From Cladopsammia gracilis (lineage: Eukaryota; Cnidaria; Anthozoa; Scleractinia; Dendrophylliidae): a DNA stretch of 64,000 bases. Below, in pieces: positions 9,981 through 21,810 of the stretch; within the stretch, counting starts at the first letter, position 1, and the number at the start of each line of letters is the position of its first letter. The notes under the pieces were generated by a model. That model ran no database searches. It worked only from the letters and a program-made list of their open reading frames with translations, and was not told where the DNA came from. The stretch covers positions 1-64,000 of the forward strand of contig JAJGOT010000288.1 of the NCBI GenBank assembly GCA_022457155.1. The letters run 5' to 3'. A program made the translations under genes and the position numbers.

Positions 9981-11117
9981 ATGAATTTAAACACGAACGC
10001 TACGAATCTTAGCGCGCAATCACCGGTAAATTTAAATGGATCAGAGACGCAACTTCACGAAGGTCAAACAAACGCCTGGAAGATGATACAAGTCTTCGCT
10101 TATTATGCTATGATTCTTCTCTCCTTGATCGGTAACACAGTGGTTATCAAAGCTGTTAAAAGGATTGGAAAAACACTGCGAAGGCAAGTACACTACATAT
10201 TCATCGTTAACTTATCTGTGGCCGATTTACTCTTTGCACTGGAGAACATTCCCATGACCTGTACTCATCTGCTGTTGAACGGAGCATGGAAAGTTGAAGG
10301 TCCTCTTGGTGACTTTCTGTGTCGGTTTGATTTTTTCCTATCTCTGATTGTTATCTTGACTTCAAATCTGACCATTTTGGCCATTGCTGTGGAGAAGTTT
10401 TGTGGTATATTTTTTCCATTAAGGACATTTGTTTCAAAGAAACGGGCCTTTGTAATTATTGCGTCGTCGTGGCTCGTTGGCGGGCTCTATGCTTCTCCTT
10501 TGCTGTCCCCAAGCTTTGCCTACCTTCGAAAACATCCCGATGGAAATTCTAGATGCCATCTTTGCATCACATGCGAAAAGGTTGTTCAGTGGTTTATATT
10601 TCAAACAGTATTACTGGCGACTGGGTTTATAACAGCCCTTACTCTATATTCAGCGATTGGGATTAAAATCTGGTTTGGTAAAACTCCTGGGATACAACTT
10701 TACGAATGTCAACGCCGAGCACAAGCAAAAAAGTTCAGAGCACTGAAAATGCTCGCAATGCTTGTGGTCGTATTTTACATTTCTTTCATACCGTTTTGGA
10801 TTTATCAGCTTTCTATTTATTTCAGCTTTCGCAAGAACCTTGGTTCTTATTACGGTCAAATTGCTGCTTTTCTGATGTTCTGCAACGGAGCTGTTAACCC
10901 CCTCATATACAGCGTATATAATTTGGACATTCGCAGTGAGTTCAAGGCTTTGTTTACATGTAAAAAGCATGTGGAAAGATCACGAAGTGTTATGACATTT
11001 GAGACCAAAAGACGAATGAGAACGTTGATGAATAAAAGCCGCTCATGTCACCCATCACTTCAAGAAGTAAACGGGGAAATAAACGTAGCTTTTATTTATG
11101 AGGACACGCGTTTGTGA
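9981..11117 (+). CDS. Class A (rhodopsin-like) GPCR, paralogue of the 2.6-kb gene, with EKF in place of DRY
   Basis: Single-exon 378-aa seven-transmembrane receptor, expected at the cell surface. Seen: an extracellular N terminus with several Asn-X-Ser/Thr sequons; TM1 with GNTVV (conserved Asn); TM2 NLSVADLLFA; the TM3 Cys in FLCRFD; then SNLTILAIAV followed by E138-K139-F140, where the family normally has (E/D)-R-Y; TM6 FYISFIPFW; TM7 NGAVNPLIY; and a ~70-residue basic tail. Long runs match the receptor at 2610-3653, so the two are local duplicates. Replacement of the near-invariant Arg of TM3 by Lys could change basal activity or coupling. The ligand is unknown. Confidence 0.9.
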   Translation: MNLNTNATNLSAQSPVNLNGSETQLHEGQTNAWKMIQVFAYYAMILLSLIGNTVVIKAVKRIGKTLRRQVHYIFIVNLSVADLLFALENIPMTCTHLLLNGAWKVEGPLGDFLCRFDFFLSLIVILTSNLTILAIAVEKFCGIFFPLRTFVSKKRAFVIIASSWLVGGLYASPLLSPSFAYLRKHPDGNSRCHLCITCEKVVQWFIFQTVLLATGFITALTLYSAIGIKIWFGKTPGIQLYECQRRAQAKKFRALKMLAMLVVVFYISFIPFWIYQLSIYFSFRKNLGSYYGQIAAFLMFCNGAVNPLIYSVYNLDIRSEFKALFTCKKHVERSRSVMTFETKRRMRTLMNKSRSCHPSLQEVNGEINVAFIYEDTRL

Positions 11118-11957
11118 TATATTAAGCAGTTGTTGAAAGTAAAAAACAAACCAGCCGTTTATGAACGGCCAAAGGGCAAGAACTCAAGATCAGTCGAAGC
11201 TCCTGTAAGCGGACACCGTCGGGAAGCTGAGAAAGTGTCCGTTACGTACTGGAGCTGGCCGCTTACGGGAATGAAGCGGACACACTTGTAACACCCTCGG
11301 GACTCCCTCGGGAAGCTGAGAATGAGTGTCCGTTACTGTAGCTGGCCACTTACGGGAATGATTCCCGTAAGAGCAGTTCAAACAGGGTTTTGTCAAGGCG
11401 GCTGTAAGGAGATCTGTCCGCTGATGAGAGTGGCCACACAGAGAGCTTGAACTATAAATGGAAAATTCGCATTTATCCAATAACCGTGTCAAGAACTTTC
11501 GCGCCAAAGCAGTGCGACCACACGTGCGCAAACAACAAGTCACGCTATAAATGAATTACACGCGATCGCGTAAAGGTCAAGTTATTTGTGTTTCTTAGAT
11601 CTGCTAAGAGGACGTACATTTCTCTAAAAAAACTCAGCTTGAAAAGTGAATTATTTATTCAGTGAAATAATTCGACATTTCTTAAAGCTAGTGCTGGAAA
11701 TGAAAATGTTAAAAGTTTGTTTTGTATATTAAATTTCCATGTAATGACATCTTTTTCTTGTACATATACATTTCACTTTTATTTTATTTCCTTTTGTCTC
11801 TGTCTCTGTTTTTTTTATTTCGTAAGGATCATTTTGCCGTTTAGTTTCTTTCACTCCGCAGTAAGCGCTAATACTTATCAGTGACTGAAAGCCCAGATCC
11901 AGCCATTCTCAACGGTTTTTCAGCCGTTTATTGCAGTGATCGTGCATTCTATTTTAT

Positions 11958-12210
11958 TGTATACAGTTATTTAAATTAACGTTGTCGGGTGAAAGCTCAA
12001 AGCCTATACAAGTCAAGACCGAACGAGTAAACCGAGCGCCTGTTCCAGGCATGCAGATAGTTGGGAGCGGCGAAACTAAAAGAAATGGCGGCGCGAATGA
12101 GCGATGCGACGAGCGGGAAAAACGTTTCTTTTGCGCCGCTCCCAACCATCTTGGCTTTGAAGCTTTGAGCTTTCATCCGACAACGTTAATTGAAATAGCT
12201 GTATATACAT
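11958..12210. mobile_element. MITE with ~45-bp terminal inverted repeats
   Basis: The left arm contains 'taacgttgtcgggtgaaagc' and the right arm its inverse 'gctttcatccgacaacgtta'. Similarity extends outward through 'gtatacagttattt' and 'aaatagctgtatatac'. Nested in the centre is a second palindrome (ttgggagcggc / gccgctcccaa). No target duplication was identified with confidence. Confidence 0.7.
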
Positions 12211-12498
12211 ATCTCATTTGGCCGAATCAGTATTTTACTGAATTATGTGTGTACGCGTATGAGTGCAAACCTGTCTCGCGAGAAAGGATGAAAAAACGGC
12301 GGAGCGCGCTTCTCTTTTTCCCTTGGTCCTCTGTACTCTCTGTCAAGCTTTGCCGGTACGAGACAGAATATAAATAATGCCCCGCACATGCAGGCTATAG
12401 AAACAATATTTTTTCTAATAGCAAATAACGTTCACAAAAAAATAAAGCAAACTGGGCTTATAGTATCATGTATCAGGGTACAACAAGTATCCGGTTAA

Positions 12499-12906
12499 GG
12501 TGGAGGTAAACCTGAATTTTAATGAAATTTTAAGAGGTTTTAAGAAGGGATGGGAGAAAGAAAATGATTTTTGGAACACCAACAGACAGTCGATACCCAC
12601 GTAAGAGCACCCCAGGTTGCTAGTGGACTAACTTGATATCCGTCTATTAATTATTAACTACAAATTCTAATTTTAAAACTTCACTAAATGTTCAATATTT
12701 CTTATTTCTCTAAATTTTACCAATCCTTTGAGAAAAACATTTCCTCCCAAACATACCCAAAAATCACCCAAAAATTTACAAAACATCCCATAACATAGAT
12801 TTATGTTTTAAGCGTTGGGTTTTTGGATTGCTTGAAACGTGAACGAGATATTTCCATTAAAGCCATGTCAAGTGGCGGAAAAATGGCGTTTAGGTTAACT
12901 CCTGCC
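12499..12906 (+). mobile_element. TTAA-flanked element, uninterrupted copy
   Basis: 408-bp element flanked by TTAA at 12495-12498 and 12907-12910. Ends are GGTGGAGGTAAACCT and the inverse of GGCAGGAGTTAACCT. It is the reverse-orientation relative of the element at 24711-25617, and lacks both insertions found there, so it acts as an empty-site reference. TTAA duplication is typical of piggyBac-type transposition, but the termini alone do not prove the superfamily. Confidence 0.75.
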
Positions 12907-13275
12907 TTAAGGCTTCGCCATGTTCCAATTCCTTATTTAAATGAAAAATTGATGTGAAAATATCCTGTAAAAGGATCATAGTTTTCCTAACAAGAAGTAA
13001 TAAACTCAATAAGAAAGAAAGCCAAGAACTGATCAAACCAAATTTTATGTAGCCGTTGAATATACGTATGAAACGATACAAATTAAATATATTTGACTTT
13101 TTTCCCTTGCGTATAATGCCTGACTGAAGTCTCACCGTCATGAAAGCATAATTGCTTGATTAAAAGGTAATTTGATTAAAGAAAAGGTCCTTTGGAAGAT
13201 TATTTTGGGCGTCAAGGACTTAACTAAACGCCGCGGAGAGGATGATGTTCATAACAAAGGCAGTATTTTTTTTAA

Positions 13276-13726
13276 GTAACAATCCGTGTAAGAAGTAGGC
13301 AACCCAAATGCACGGAATACAGAAAGGTGTGAATTGTGCTATTGTTGAAACCGTCCACCTCATTGGCTAAAACATGAAAATCTACCATAACTTCATCAGG
13401 CAGCGCATTTATTTATCTCTAGTTTACTAATTGATTCCCTTTTAGTGAAAACTATTGTGATTTTTAAGGCAACCAAAATTCTATGTGGGGAACATGGAAA
13501 ATTAGAAGTCTTTCTTGGCCATTGTTTTGGAGTCTCACGATTGGATGAAATCTTGTAACACAAAAGAAACATCGCTTTAAAATAAAGTTTCAGTAAATTT
13601 TATTTCAAAACCATGTTGTCCATAGGTTGACGTATTCTCAGTACGAAAATCTAAACATTCTTATGTGGGGAAAGCGAAATGCAGCGGAACAATAGAGAAT
13701 TGCCTACTACTTACACGGATTGTTAC
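13276..13726. mobile_element. TTAA-flanked MITE, 451 bp
   Basis: Inverted ends GTAACAATCCGTGTAAG at the left and the inverse at 13710-13726. TTAA lies on both sides (13272-13275, 13727-13730). The interior is AT-rich and non-coding. Confidence 0.8.
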
Positions 13727-13843
13727 TTAATTGCAACTTACTGATCATGAAGTTTAATACACGGGCAGTTTCTTCGTATTGGGACGTTCGATCACCAAAT
13801 GGCCATGATGTTAAACGAAAGAGACGAAAAGACGATTGACAAT

Positions 13844-13868
13844 CCCCCCCCCCCCCCCCCCCCCCCCC
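13844..13868 (+). repeat. Poly-C tract (about 25 C)
   Basis: A nearly pure C run, giving a G run on the minus strand with quadruplex potential. Its exact length is likely to be unstable in sequencing. Confidence 0.9.
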
Positions 13869-16597
13869 GCGCACCTCACAACACAAATGATAACCAATAT
13901 ACGGTATAATTTCCACAAGTATATATGTTTACTTGGACTCTACACTGCGGGTGAGGAAAATCGGAGAACCAGAGGAAAAACCCTGGATGCAAGTTAGACA
14001 TCGGCAAGAGCCAAAAATGTTTACTCGCCCACGTATCATGACGTACTGACAATGTTTGGAGGCGAATGCTGCTCTCGTCATGTCACCGATACGCAAAACT
14101 GACTCGTGTTGACACCGCTCACACCTTTTAAAGCCAAGTTCTTAAGAGAAGTGCTCATATAGTTTATTCGCGTATATTTATTGTGCCGTTCACGAAGAAA
14201 GAGGAAACTAAATGAGCTACACTCGCTCCCTTCACACCCACACGATACACGGACTTGAAAGAGTTTTTCCAGATAGGAAACTGAAACAGATGAAAAGAGC
14301 GCTGTTTTTGTTGCTCGATCGGCTTTCATTTTTATGGTCACACTTTATGATTTCATACATAGTCGACTCAAAAGTTAGAACCACCTTGTGCAGCATAACA
14401 AACAGCACCACAGAAAAGTACTGCTCAGCGAAAGCTTTAATTTGAATGGTCACACTTTAGTACACTTTAGGACTTCATCCACAGAATCAAAAGTTAGAAC
14501 CACCTTGTACAGCATGAACCGCACCAAATGAAAGTACTACTCAGTAGCTTTCATTTGAATCGTCACACTTTAGTATTTCATCCACAGACTCAAAAGGTAG
14601 AACCACCGTAATTGTATAGCATAATAAACAGCACTGCAGAAAAGTACTAGATCAGTAGCTGATTTGGATTGGTACTGAAGACTTCAGGATTTTTTGCACA
14701 GACTCAAACATAACATACACCTTATGCAAAATTATAAACAGCACCACAGGGAAAACTGCTCAGAGGCTTTCATCATGCAGCATATTGGTCACAGTTTGAA
14801 GTTAGGTCTACAGACTAAAAAAACTACAACCGTGTTTTGCCGACTCTGGGAATAAAGTGCTCAGTACAGACAATATCGTGCGTAGGCGATAAAGAGAAGT
14901 ACTGATGGCAATCTGTCTTTGTGTTCTTTGAAATTTTAAATCTTCGTGCGTCATTACGGGGAAGAATTAACCCAAACTTACGTTCAAAATCGTTAAGAGG
15001 TATCAATATACTTATTGAAAAATCAAGAACTTTGTGATCGCAGGAAATTTTCACGACAGCTTCAATTCATATGACATCCACTCTTGTTTAATCTACTCTC
15101 AATAGAAAAAGCGACTTAGTTTTATTTTTATTTATTTATTTTTTTAATTTTTGTTTAAATCGCGAAAAAATCATGTTGTCAAAATTTACTATGACCAACC
15201 CGCGGTTGCTAAGCAACCTAACTGGCGAGTAACTGCACGTCTTTTTAGCTTTTTTCATTTTAAATATTACTTTTCATACGATAACAGTTTAATAAGAATC
15301 AAAAACCTGATTTGCTGCTTCAACATGTTATATCTGAGATCTAGATTGAGACAAAAGGGATTAACTTTACAATTAAGTCCTGTAAGATGCAAATTAGAAG
15401 ATTTTTATCATGTTACACAGTAGTTACGTCAAAATCTTTTGTCGAGAAATTTAAAATAAATGGAGTATAGTGAGAGGATATGCTGTATATTTTCAAATGT
15501 ATATAAAAGAACATAAGTGTAACTTAAGAGGGAGTGGTAGAGATATTTCAGCATTTCTAGAAAAACAGAAAATATGGCTTTAAAAACGTAACGAGTTATA
15601 AAAACCAAAATGAACACAGGAGTTTAACATGAACAATTTATCATTTTGCCGCTGAAAAAAATAAGTTAATATAACAGCAATTCATTTTTTAAGACTGTCT
15701 ACAATTCATCTGACAGCCTTGCAATATATAAATATATCTAAAGCCAACAACAGATTTCAATTAAATTTATAGCAAATACTTTTTACAACTGATGTCAGTC
15801 TAAACCAGAAAAATAGATTTGAAATTACACAGTCGCTGTAGATTTTAACAATATAATTTAATTTACTTTGCATTGTTCGACCACTAAATAGGTTTTTTTA
15901 AGGGTTTTTGGAGTGCACTGCACGGAAATGTCTATTTTCAGCACCAAATTTATGCCCGTGTTTGCGAATGTTATAAAATAGGTGGGAGAAGTCATTTAAG
16001 AGCGGAAATCTTCAGAAAATTCTCTTGAAAACGAAATGCAATTATTTTAGATATAACTTCCTGTCTCAGTGAAAAGCCTAAAAAGTGATTGCACATTAAA
16101 ACGTTGAATATTTGTGTTTTAACATAATAATGTATTGTCCCCATTGCGCTAGATCTTAAGGCCCGAATACAATTGTATTCTTAATAACAATCTGAATCCT
16201 TATTAAGCCGTCTTCTTTTCACACTGATTACTACACATCTATCAGAAACATCCTGACAGGTAAAGAAGACTATGACTGGGCTGCACCTGCCATGATTGTT
16301 CAAACAGAAATAAAACCTTGTTTGGTGATTCTATTTTATCTTTCACTCACTTTGAATTAGAATATTCATAAATTACCCCAGGGTTGTTTGTCAACCTTGA
16401 GGTGCGTGTTTACATGAGAGGAAGAGCGCATTTTCGTCACAACTGTGACAGACAAAGGGTTTGCACAGCTACGATCTATTGTTCACAATACCTTATATCA
16501 TAAGATTTTAATTGGAAAGTCAAAAATCTCACAGATGATGGCTGCCGATGACCATAAATCAGCCCTGCTGATAAACTTCGATGTGTGAAGTGCCAAC
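13869..16597. other. Intergenic stretch before third GPCR
   Basis: Besides the tandem repeat at 14330-14800, this is AT-rich sequence with no gene I can support. Several short open frames lack any domain. Confidence 0.4.
14330..14800 (+). repeat. Tandem array of a degenerate ~105-bp unit
   Basis: Four to five copies of a unit with the succession 'tcatttgaatggtcacactt', 'catccacagactcaaa', 'gttagaaccacctt', 'cagcaccacagaaaagtac'. Related units recur at 47090-47350 and, as a single degenerate unit, in 21735-21800. No coding capacity. Confidence 0.8.
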
Positions 16598-17842
16598 ATG
16601 AACGTTACCGCCAAAGCAGAGCTAAAATCGGAAAGCACCTTCCAGAAATTGGAAGACAGATCGGCTACACAAGTTATTCTGGAAGCAGGATTTGCGTCTG
16701 TTATTCTCGTCTCGGCTGCGCTGGGAAACTTTCTAATGATGGTAGTCATGTACAAGAAGAAACAACTGCGAACTATACCCAACTTGTTTGTCCTAAATTT
16801 ATCAGCTGGAAATTTTCTGCTCGCCGTCACAGTGCTGCCCGTTTTCGTCTGGACTCTTACAAAAGGACACTGGACATTTAGCAAGACGTTTTGTGAGATT
16901 TACGGTTACCAAAACTATCTTTTATTCGCTATAACTCTCTTTGATCTCACAGCTATCAGTTTAAATCGATATATATTAATCTGCTACCCTAGTAAATATC
17001 AAGGGATTTTTGACAAGAAGCTTGTTTTGAAAATTATTTTTGCCATATGGATTTGTTGTGTTGTAAGTTGTAGCCCACCGTTGTTAGGTTGGGGTCATTA
17101 TGGTTTTAATCCTCGTACAGCCTTATGCCACACGGACAACACCAGTGCCTCGTTTAAAATTACGGCCAATACGTTTATGCTACTAGACATTATGATTGTG
17201 GTGTTTTGTAACGTTAAAATTGTGCGAGCAGTGAAGAGCCATCGTAGGAGAATTGCAGTGAACCACAAGTTTGTAAAGACTACAAAGACAAACGAGAAAA
17301 CCCAAAGAAATGGCAAAGATGTTGATACGAATATGAATTTCCCCGGAGCTTTCAATCCACTTGCATTTCCAAAACAACATGAATGGCAGTCATGCGCGAG
17401 CGGAGACCATTCTGGTATTATCTCCGCGAAATTTGTTTCTGTTTCTCAAAAACGACATGACTCTAGTGTTCTGGACGCGAAAAGAGAGGGAAGCTCTTTG
17501 AATGAACTTGAAGGGGTTAAAGATGGGCAGTGTGCCGAAGTATGCTTCAGGACAAATGCTACAGGGCAATTACAACACAAGCGACAGATGCGCGAGCTAC
17601 GTGGAGATGATATTCACATAACGAGGAGCATCTCGCTTATTGTGTTTGTGTTTTGTTGCTGTTGGCTACCATGTTTTATCATGGACAGTATGGATGCGTT
17701 CGGCGTTTTCCCGCCAAGAAATGTGCGCATGGCGGGAATTTACTTGATCTTTCTGGACAGCGTTGTGGGGCCATTCATATACGGAATACGGAATAGAAAA
17801 CTAAGGAAAGCATTCGTTGACGTGTTAAAATGTAGTTATTAA
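16598..17842 (+). CDS. Class A (rhodopsin-like) GPCR, melatonin-receptor-like orphan
   Basis: Single-exon 414-aa seven-transmembrane receptor. Seen: N-glycosylation sequon at N2; TM1 about residues 29-52 with GN; TM2 NLSAGNFLLAV, where the normal Asp2.50 position reads GN; TM3 Cys in TFCEIYGY; N123-R124-Y125 at the DRY position; extracellular loop 2 PLLGWGHYGFNPRTALC, reminiscent of melatonin receptors and opsins; a long third intracellular loop of about 120 residues; TM6 CCCWLPC; and TM7 SVVGPFIYGIRN, where the NPxxY Asn is Gly391. The start follows an in-frame upstream stop region and gives a normal N terminus. It is not closely related to the two upstream receptors. The ligand is unknown; the melatonin-like call is from loop and TM motifs only. 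Confidence 0.87.
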   Translation: MNVTAKAELKSESTFQKLEDRSATQVILEAGFASVILVSAALGNFLMMVVMYKKKQLRTIPNLFVLNLSAGNFLLAVTVLPVFVWTLTKGHWTFSKTFCEIYGYQNYLLFAITLFDLTAISLNRYILICYPSKYQGIFDKKLVLKIIFAIWICCVVSCSPPLLGWGHYGFNPRTALCHTDNTSASFKITANTFMLLDIMIVVFCNVKIVRAVKSHRRRIAVNHKFVKTTKTNEKTQRNGKDVDTNMNFPGAFNPLAFPKQHEWQSCASGDHSGIISAKFVSVSQKRHDSSVLDAKREGSSLNELEGVKDGQCAEVCFRTNATGQLQHKRQMRELRGDDIHITRSISLIVFVFCCCWLPCFIMDSMDAFGVFPPRNVRMAGIYLIFLDSVVGPFIYGIRNRKLRKAFVDVLKCSY

Positions 17843-19132
17843 TTAACCGGCGATCTTTTCTTTAAATTTCAATTATAAACATATATGCATTTGTAAGTTG
17901 TAGCTTTTATTTGACAGAGTATCAAAAGTCTACGTCATGATTAAGCATACTTCAAGAGGTCAATAGTAAAAGAAAATTAAAATGATTTCATCCAAGGTAG
18001 AGTCTAAAAATATGGCAGAGAGAAAACAAGTAGATACATGATCTTCCATCTTTAACTTGCTTTTCAGTTAGGTCTAAACAGCTGTCGGCTGTCGAAATAA
18101 AAACATTCATATCGACCTTGAAACAAATATTGGCGGGCTTAGTAAGAGTCTCTGGTTAGAAATTTTATACAAGGAAATATTTTTATAGGAAATGTTTTCT
18201 ACCTTAAAACCCCAAATGCTATCGATCGACTACTCGTCAAGCAGTTTTGACTCGAGTGTCGTAAAACGAAAACAAAAGTAATTACTCTGGCCAATCACAA
18301 GAGGCGCAGATAATCCAATGCACCAATCAGATCTCGAGGGAAATACGGGTAGCCAAGCGCGAGAAAACGCGCGCGAAGAACTCACAATTGGTTTTGGTTT
18401 TTATGAGTGGTTGCGAAAGTGGCACGAGATATTTTAGCCAATCGCAAAGCGTAACAATGCAAAAACTGTTCTTTTTTTGGCCAATCGAGGATCAAATAAC
18501 AAATGTCCCCGTCAAGGTTAAGTTTAACTTGCCGAATTGTTTTTTAATTACACGTTTTCTAGATCTGCGGCTGCACTAATAATGTAGTCTAGATCTGTAA
18601 GTGTCTCAAAGTGCAAATTTTCTTCAAGTCAAAAATGCTTTATTAAAAAAACGTATTAAATGGAATATTTAAAAGCCGCAAGAACTCTACTGAACTGTTC
18701 CATTCTTCAAAAGAGCATTGAATAGAAGAACAAACATTGTGCACTTTTTAATCAGGACCGATTTATATTTAGGCTCTGTTGATGTTATCACTCTATCATT
18801 CAAACAATATCTCATTTTGCTAACAAAATTGACTTAAGCAGTGTCCTATTCTGCCAAAATATATTACATGCAATGCAAACCAAACGGAAAATGACACTGA
18901 TGAAGATAAATACTTTTTTGCTTAACTTTTCTTAATTTAATTCAGGTTTAATGAATAACACGAAACTTCATCATTCATCTGGTGCCTTAGAGAAAATTGT
19001 CAGTTTTAAAATTAACAATTTCACTTTACAAAGGGAAAAAAGTTAACTTGGAGATATTGCATCACAGTTCAGCTCTCACCTCCGAAACATCAATTGTGAA
19101 CGGTGTAATGTTGAGATTTTAAAAATACCCGT
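17843..19132. other. Intergenic stretch downstream of third GPCR
   Basis: Holds the dispersed repeat at 18230-18480; the rest is AT-rich with no supported gene. Confidence 0.4.
18230..18480 (+). repeat. Dispersed ~250-bp repeat, partner of 4344-4600
   Basis: Same block order as the inverse copy at 4344-4600, including 'attggttttggtttttatg' and 'ttttagccaatc'. Copies are diverged. Confidence 0.7.
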
Positions 19133-19368
19133 GTAGCATGAAATTTTTGCGGGTTTTAATTTTTTTTGCGGATTTTGCGAATTGATGTCGATCCGCAAAA
19201 ATAAGTTCCCGCAAAAAAAAACTCTCGCAAAATAATACTCCGCAAAAATGTACTCCCTTCTGTCAAATAAATAACTGCTTTTTAATGTAAACTTGTGTTA
19301 CTGGGACGATATTAGACGTAAATAAGAACTATTAACATTGATTTTTAGTAGAAAACAACCGGTGTTTT

Positions 19369-19409
<41 letters not shown>

Positions 19410-20446
19410 TAGTGTATCCAAAAGATAGTAATTGCTGCGGTAAATTTGTTGTAACAATGCTGTTTTATCGTCTCGCTGGTATTACAGAATTTTCTCTTTC
19501 GTTTTTTGGGGGGAAGCAAAGCAAATATAACCGGAATGAATCGACGAAAATTCCAGCTCATAAGACTAATTTTGTTTTGTAATTCACGCATCAGGTTCCT
19601 GCAATGTCTGTGGAATATTGTTGAGTAAAGGACGCGTTCACCACGAGGAAGGTGTGAAAATTTAGGTTAATTACTGTGTGTTCGCGTCTCCCAAGCTCAG
19701 CTCAGGTTTCGCGTCCCCAAGCGCTCAGCTCAGCTCAGTCTCATCGACCCCTGTAGGAGTGATTTCAAAATAAATTTTCTTTTATTCTGTACAATCTTCG
19801 AAAATCTTTGCCATTCAACGGTCCTATCACCATGCCTCGCAGTCCCCGCTCAACTCGTAGTAGTCTTCGACACTTCAGTTCCGATTTCGACTGGCACATG
19901 TTGGACCAAAATACTGTATTACAAATCTCGCAGCCAACACTGAGCTTGAAGCAGCAAGCGAGGCTATCGTTCGTGGCGCAGTGCATTCTGGCCCAAAATG
20001 TGTTCGTGGCGCAGTGAATTCTGGTAAAAAGCGATCAAATCGAGATTTTTCCTAGCTTATATTTCTTTCTCATATATTTCTCTTAAATCCTGATTATGTT
20101 GCTGCTCACTCGCTACGCTCGTTCCACAGCAATAATAATAATAATAATAACAGTTTTTTCTTGAGCATGGTAGGCAGCAGGGAAGGCTTTTAGGGCAGTA
20201 CTGCGTCAGTTTCGACGAATCCAGTGAAATGTCTCTTACTAGAGCGCGCGGTAATTCATCAAGCAAAAAAAAAATAAAATAAAATATTAAGGTTTCTTCC
20301 TTGTTAATTCCTGCTGCTTGATAAGGAAATCGCAAAAATTAGTTCCCAGCAGAAATTTTTCATCTCGAACCGCAAAAAAAATGTTCCCGCAAACACAAAA
20401 ACTCGCCAATCCGCAAAATAAAACTCCCGCAAAAATTTCATGCTAC
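19133..20446. mobile_element. 1.3-kb element with 'tgtagcatgaaatttttgcg' terminal inverted repeats
   Basis: Left end TGTAGCATGAAATTTTTGCG at 19132 onward; right end is its inverse at about 20427-20447. Both ends carry subterminal arrays of 'ccgcaaaa/ttttgcgg' motifs (about six near each end), which look like transposase-binding repeats. The interior contains a TAA microsatellite (19368-19408) and AAT repeats (20131-20150) but no transposase, so it is non-autonomous. Target duplication not resolved. Confidence 0.75.
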
Positions 20447-20568
20447 AAGGTAAGTCCAATCTCATAAAAATGTGGTTTTTCATCGTGGTGGTTTGAAATG
20501 ATAGCAGTCTCGCGATGTGGTCACGTTAGATCAGACTCCATCGCCTGATGAAACCAGAGTAAATTTAA

Positions 20569-21009
20569 AGGGGCTATGTCGCGAGGATGGTGGGTGAGTA
20601 CTGGGTACTAACAACTTGAAAAACGTCCGGTGGCTTTTTATCAAGTTGGCGGCCATTACTGTCGAATTCGCTGCAATCCGTTCCATCCCGTCGTATTGCG
20701 TGGAAGGATAGATCTCAAGTTTACAATTAGTTAGAGTATTTACTTGGCTAGATTTTTGTTAAATTATTTCTGCGATTTGTTAGTCGTACCTTCGAAAAGT
20801 TCGATGTCTTCCAGTAGTGGTGAAAGTTGGAGAGGAATTTAAAAGCGAAATCGATCATGTGTTTGTTTACCTCGCGTGGTTCGACACGAGTGCAAGCGCG
20901 ATAAAACTTGCCGCGATCCGAGAGAGAATAGAAATTTGACATGTGTTACGTCAGGTGACGTCACATGACAGGAACTCATTGCGCAGACTCACCTCGCGAC
21001 ATAGCCCCT
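20569..21009. mobile_element. TTAA-flanked MITE, 441 bp
   Basis: Ends AGGGGCTATGTCGCGAGG and its inverse CCTCGCGACATAGCCCCT. TTAA flanks at 20565-20568 and 21010-21013. Non-coding interior. Confidence 0.8.
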
Positions 21010-21654
21010 TTAAGCAGCCAAAATGTCGCGATCCAAATCTAAGGTGACCACACCGCGAGACAAACGACAAAGAAAGCTCATTCTCAGAGTTCTCACCGTT
21101 GGTCCAGGTGAACGCGGACTTTGGGAATGATATCAAAACACCTTACATCACTAAATCGGTATTGCGCGTGCCTAACTAGTACCAGTCTCCAACAATGTGT
21201 TCGATCGTCAACTGAATCGCTAAAACTCGGAGAAAAAAAAACAGAGATAAAGTTCCAGATTTTCTGCGAATTAAAGGTGGTACAGCGCTAGGATGCCGAA
21301 AATATTGCTTACCGTGGACGATGAAAACTATGAAAGAAAATGTTTGAAATACATCCGTAATGACGCCATACTAGCTGAATAAATGAATTTCAACGAATCC
21401 ATGTGAAACAATTTGGATCCAAAAGTTTTTTCTGTTAAACGATTGACGATAGTTGTATCGGGAAAAATATAAGCTGTTTATATTTTTAGAGTTTTTTTAA
21501 TGGTCACGTGACTTACCAAATAAGGTTGAATATGAAGGAAACCCAAGATATTATGCTGGAATTTCTCATGGCAATGGCCAAGAAATAATAAAAGAAATAA
21601 TAATAGAAATCTTCTTGCAATGGCCTTGTAGTCAGGTAAGCCTTTACATCTCAG

Positions 21655-21810
21655 GAGTGCCAAAATTTAAACTTCAAGAAAAATCCCAAATTTCATTTTG
21701 TAAAATATTGGAAAACAAATGCTACCTTGCAAAAGTTCTGCTGAAGGTTTCATTTGAATGGTCACACCATAGGATTTCGCTCAGAGACTGAAACTCCAGA
21801 ACGACATTAC
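21655..21810 (+). repeat. Dispersed ~150-bp repeat, copy 2
   Basis: Shares 'gagtgccaaaatt', 'caagaaaaatcccaaattt', 'aaaacaaatg' and 'tcatttgaatggtcacacc' with the other copies (1745-1890, 37403-37560, 48877-49025). Confidence 0.65.

Larger units (their letters stand above)
11118..13271. other. Non-coding stretch with repeats downstream of second GPCR
   Basis: Bases 11195-11390 hold degenerate 'gtaagcggacac / cttacggg' units akin to those at 60.1-62.0 kb. MITEs are listed separately at 11958-12210 and 12499-12906. A (T/C)-rich tract lies at 11760-11820. No supported gene. Confidence 0.45.

Noticed and set aside
11405..11440. Another hammerhead (ctgatgag at 11411)
   Set aside because: No GAAA core strand or stem II partner follows in range.
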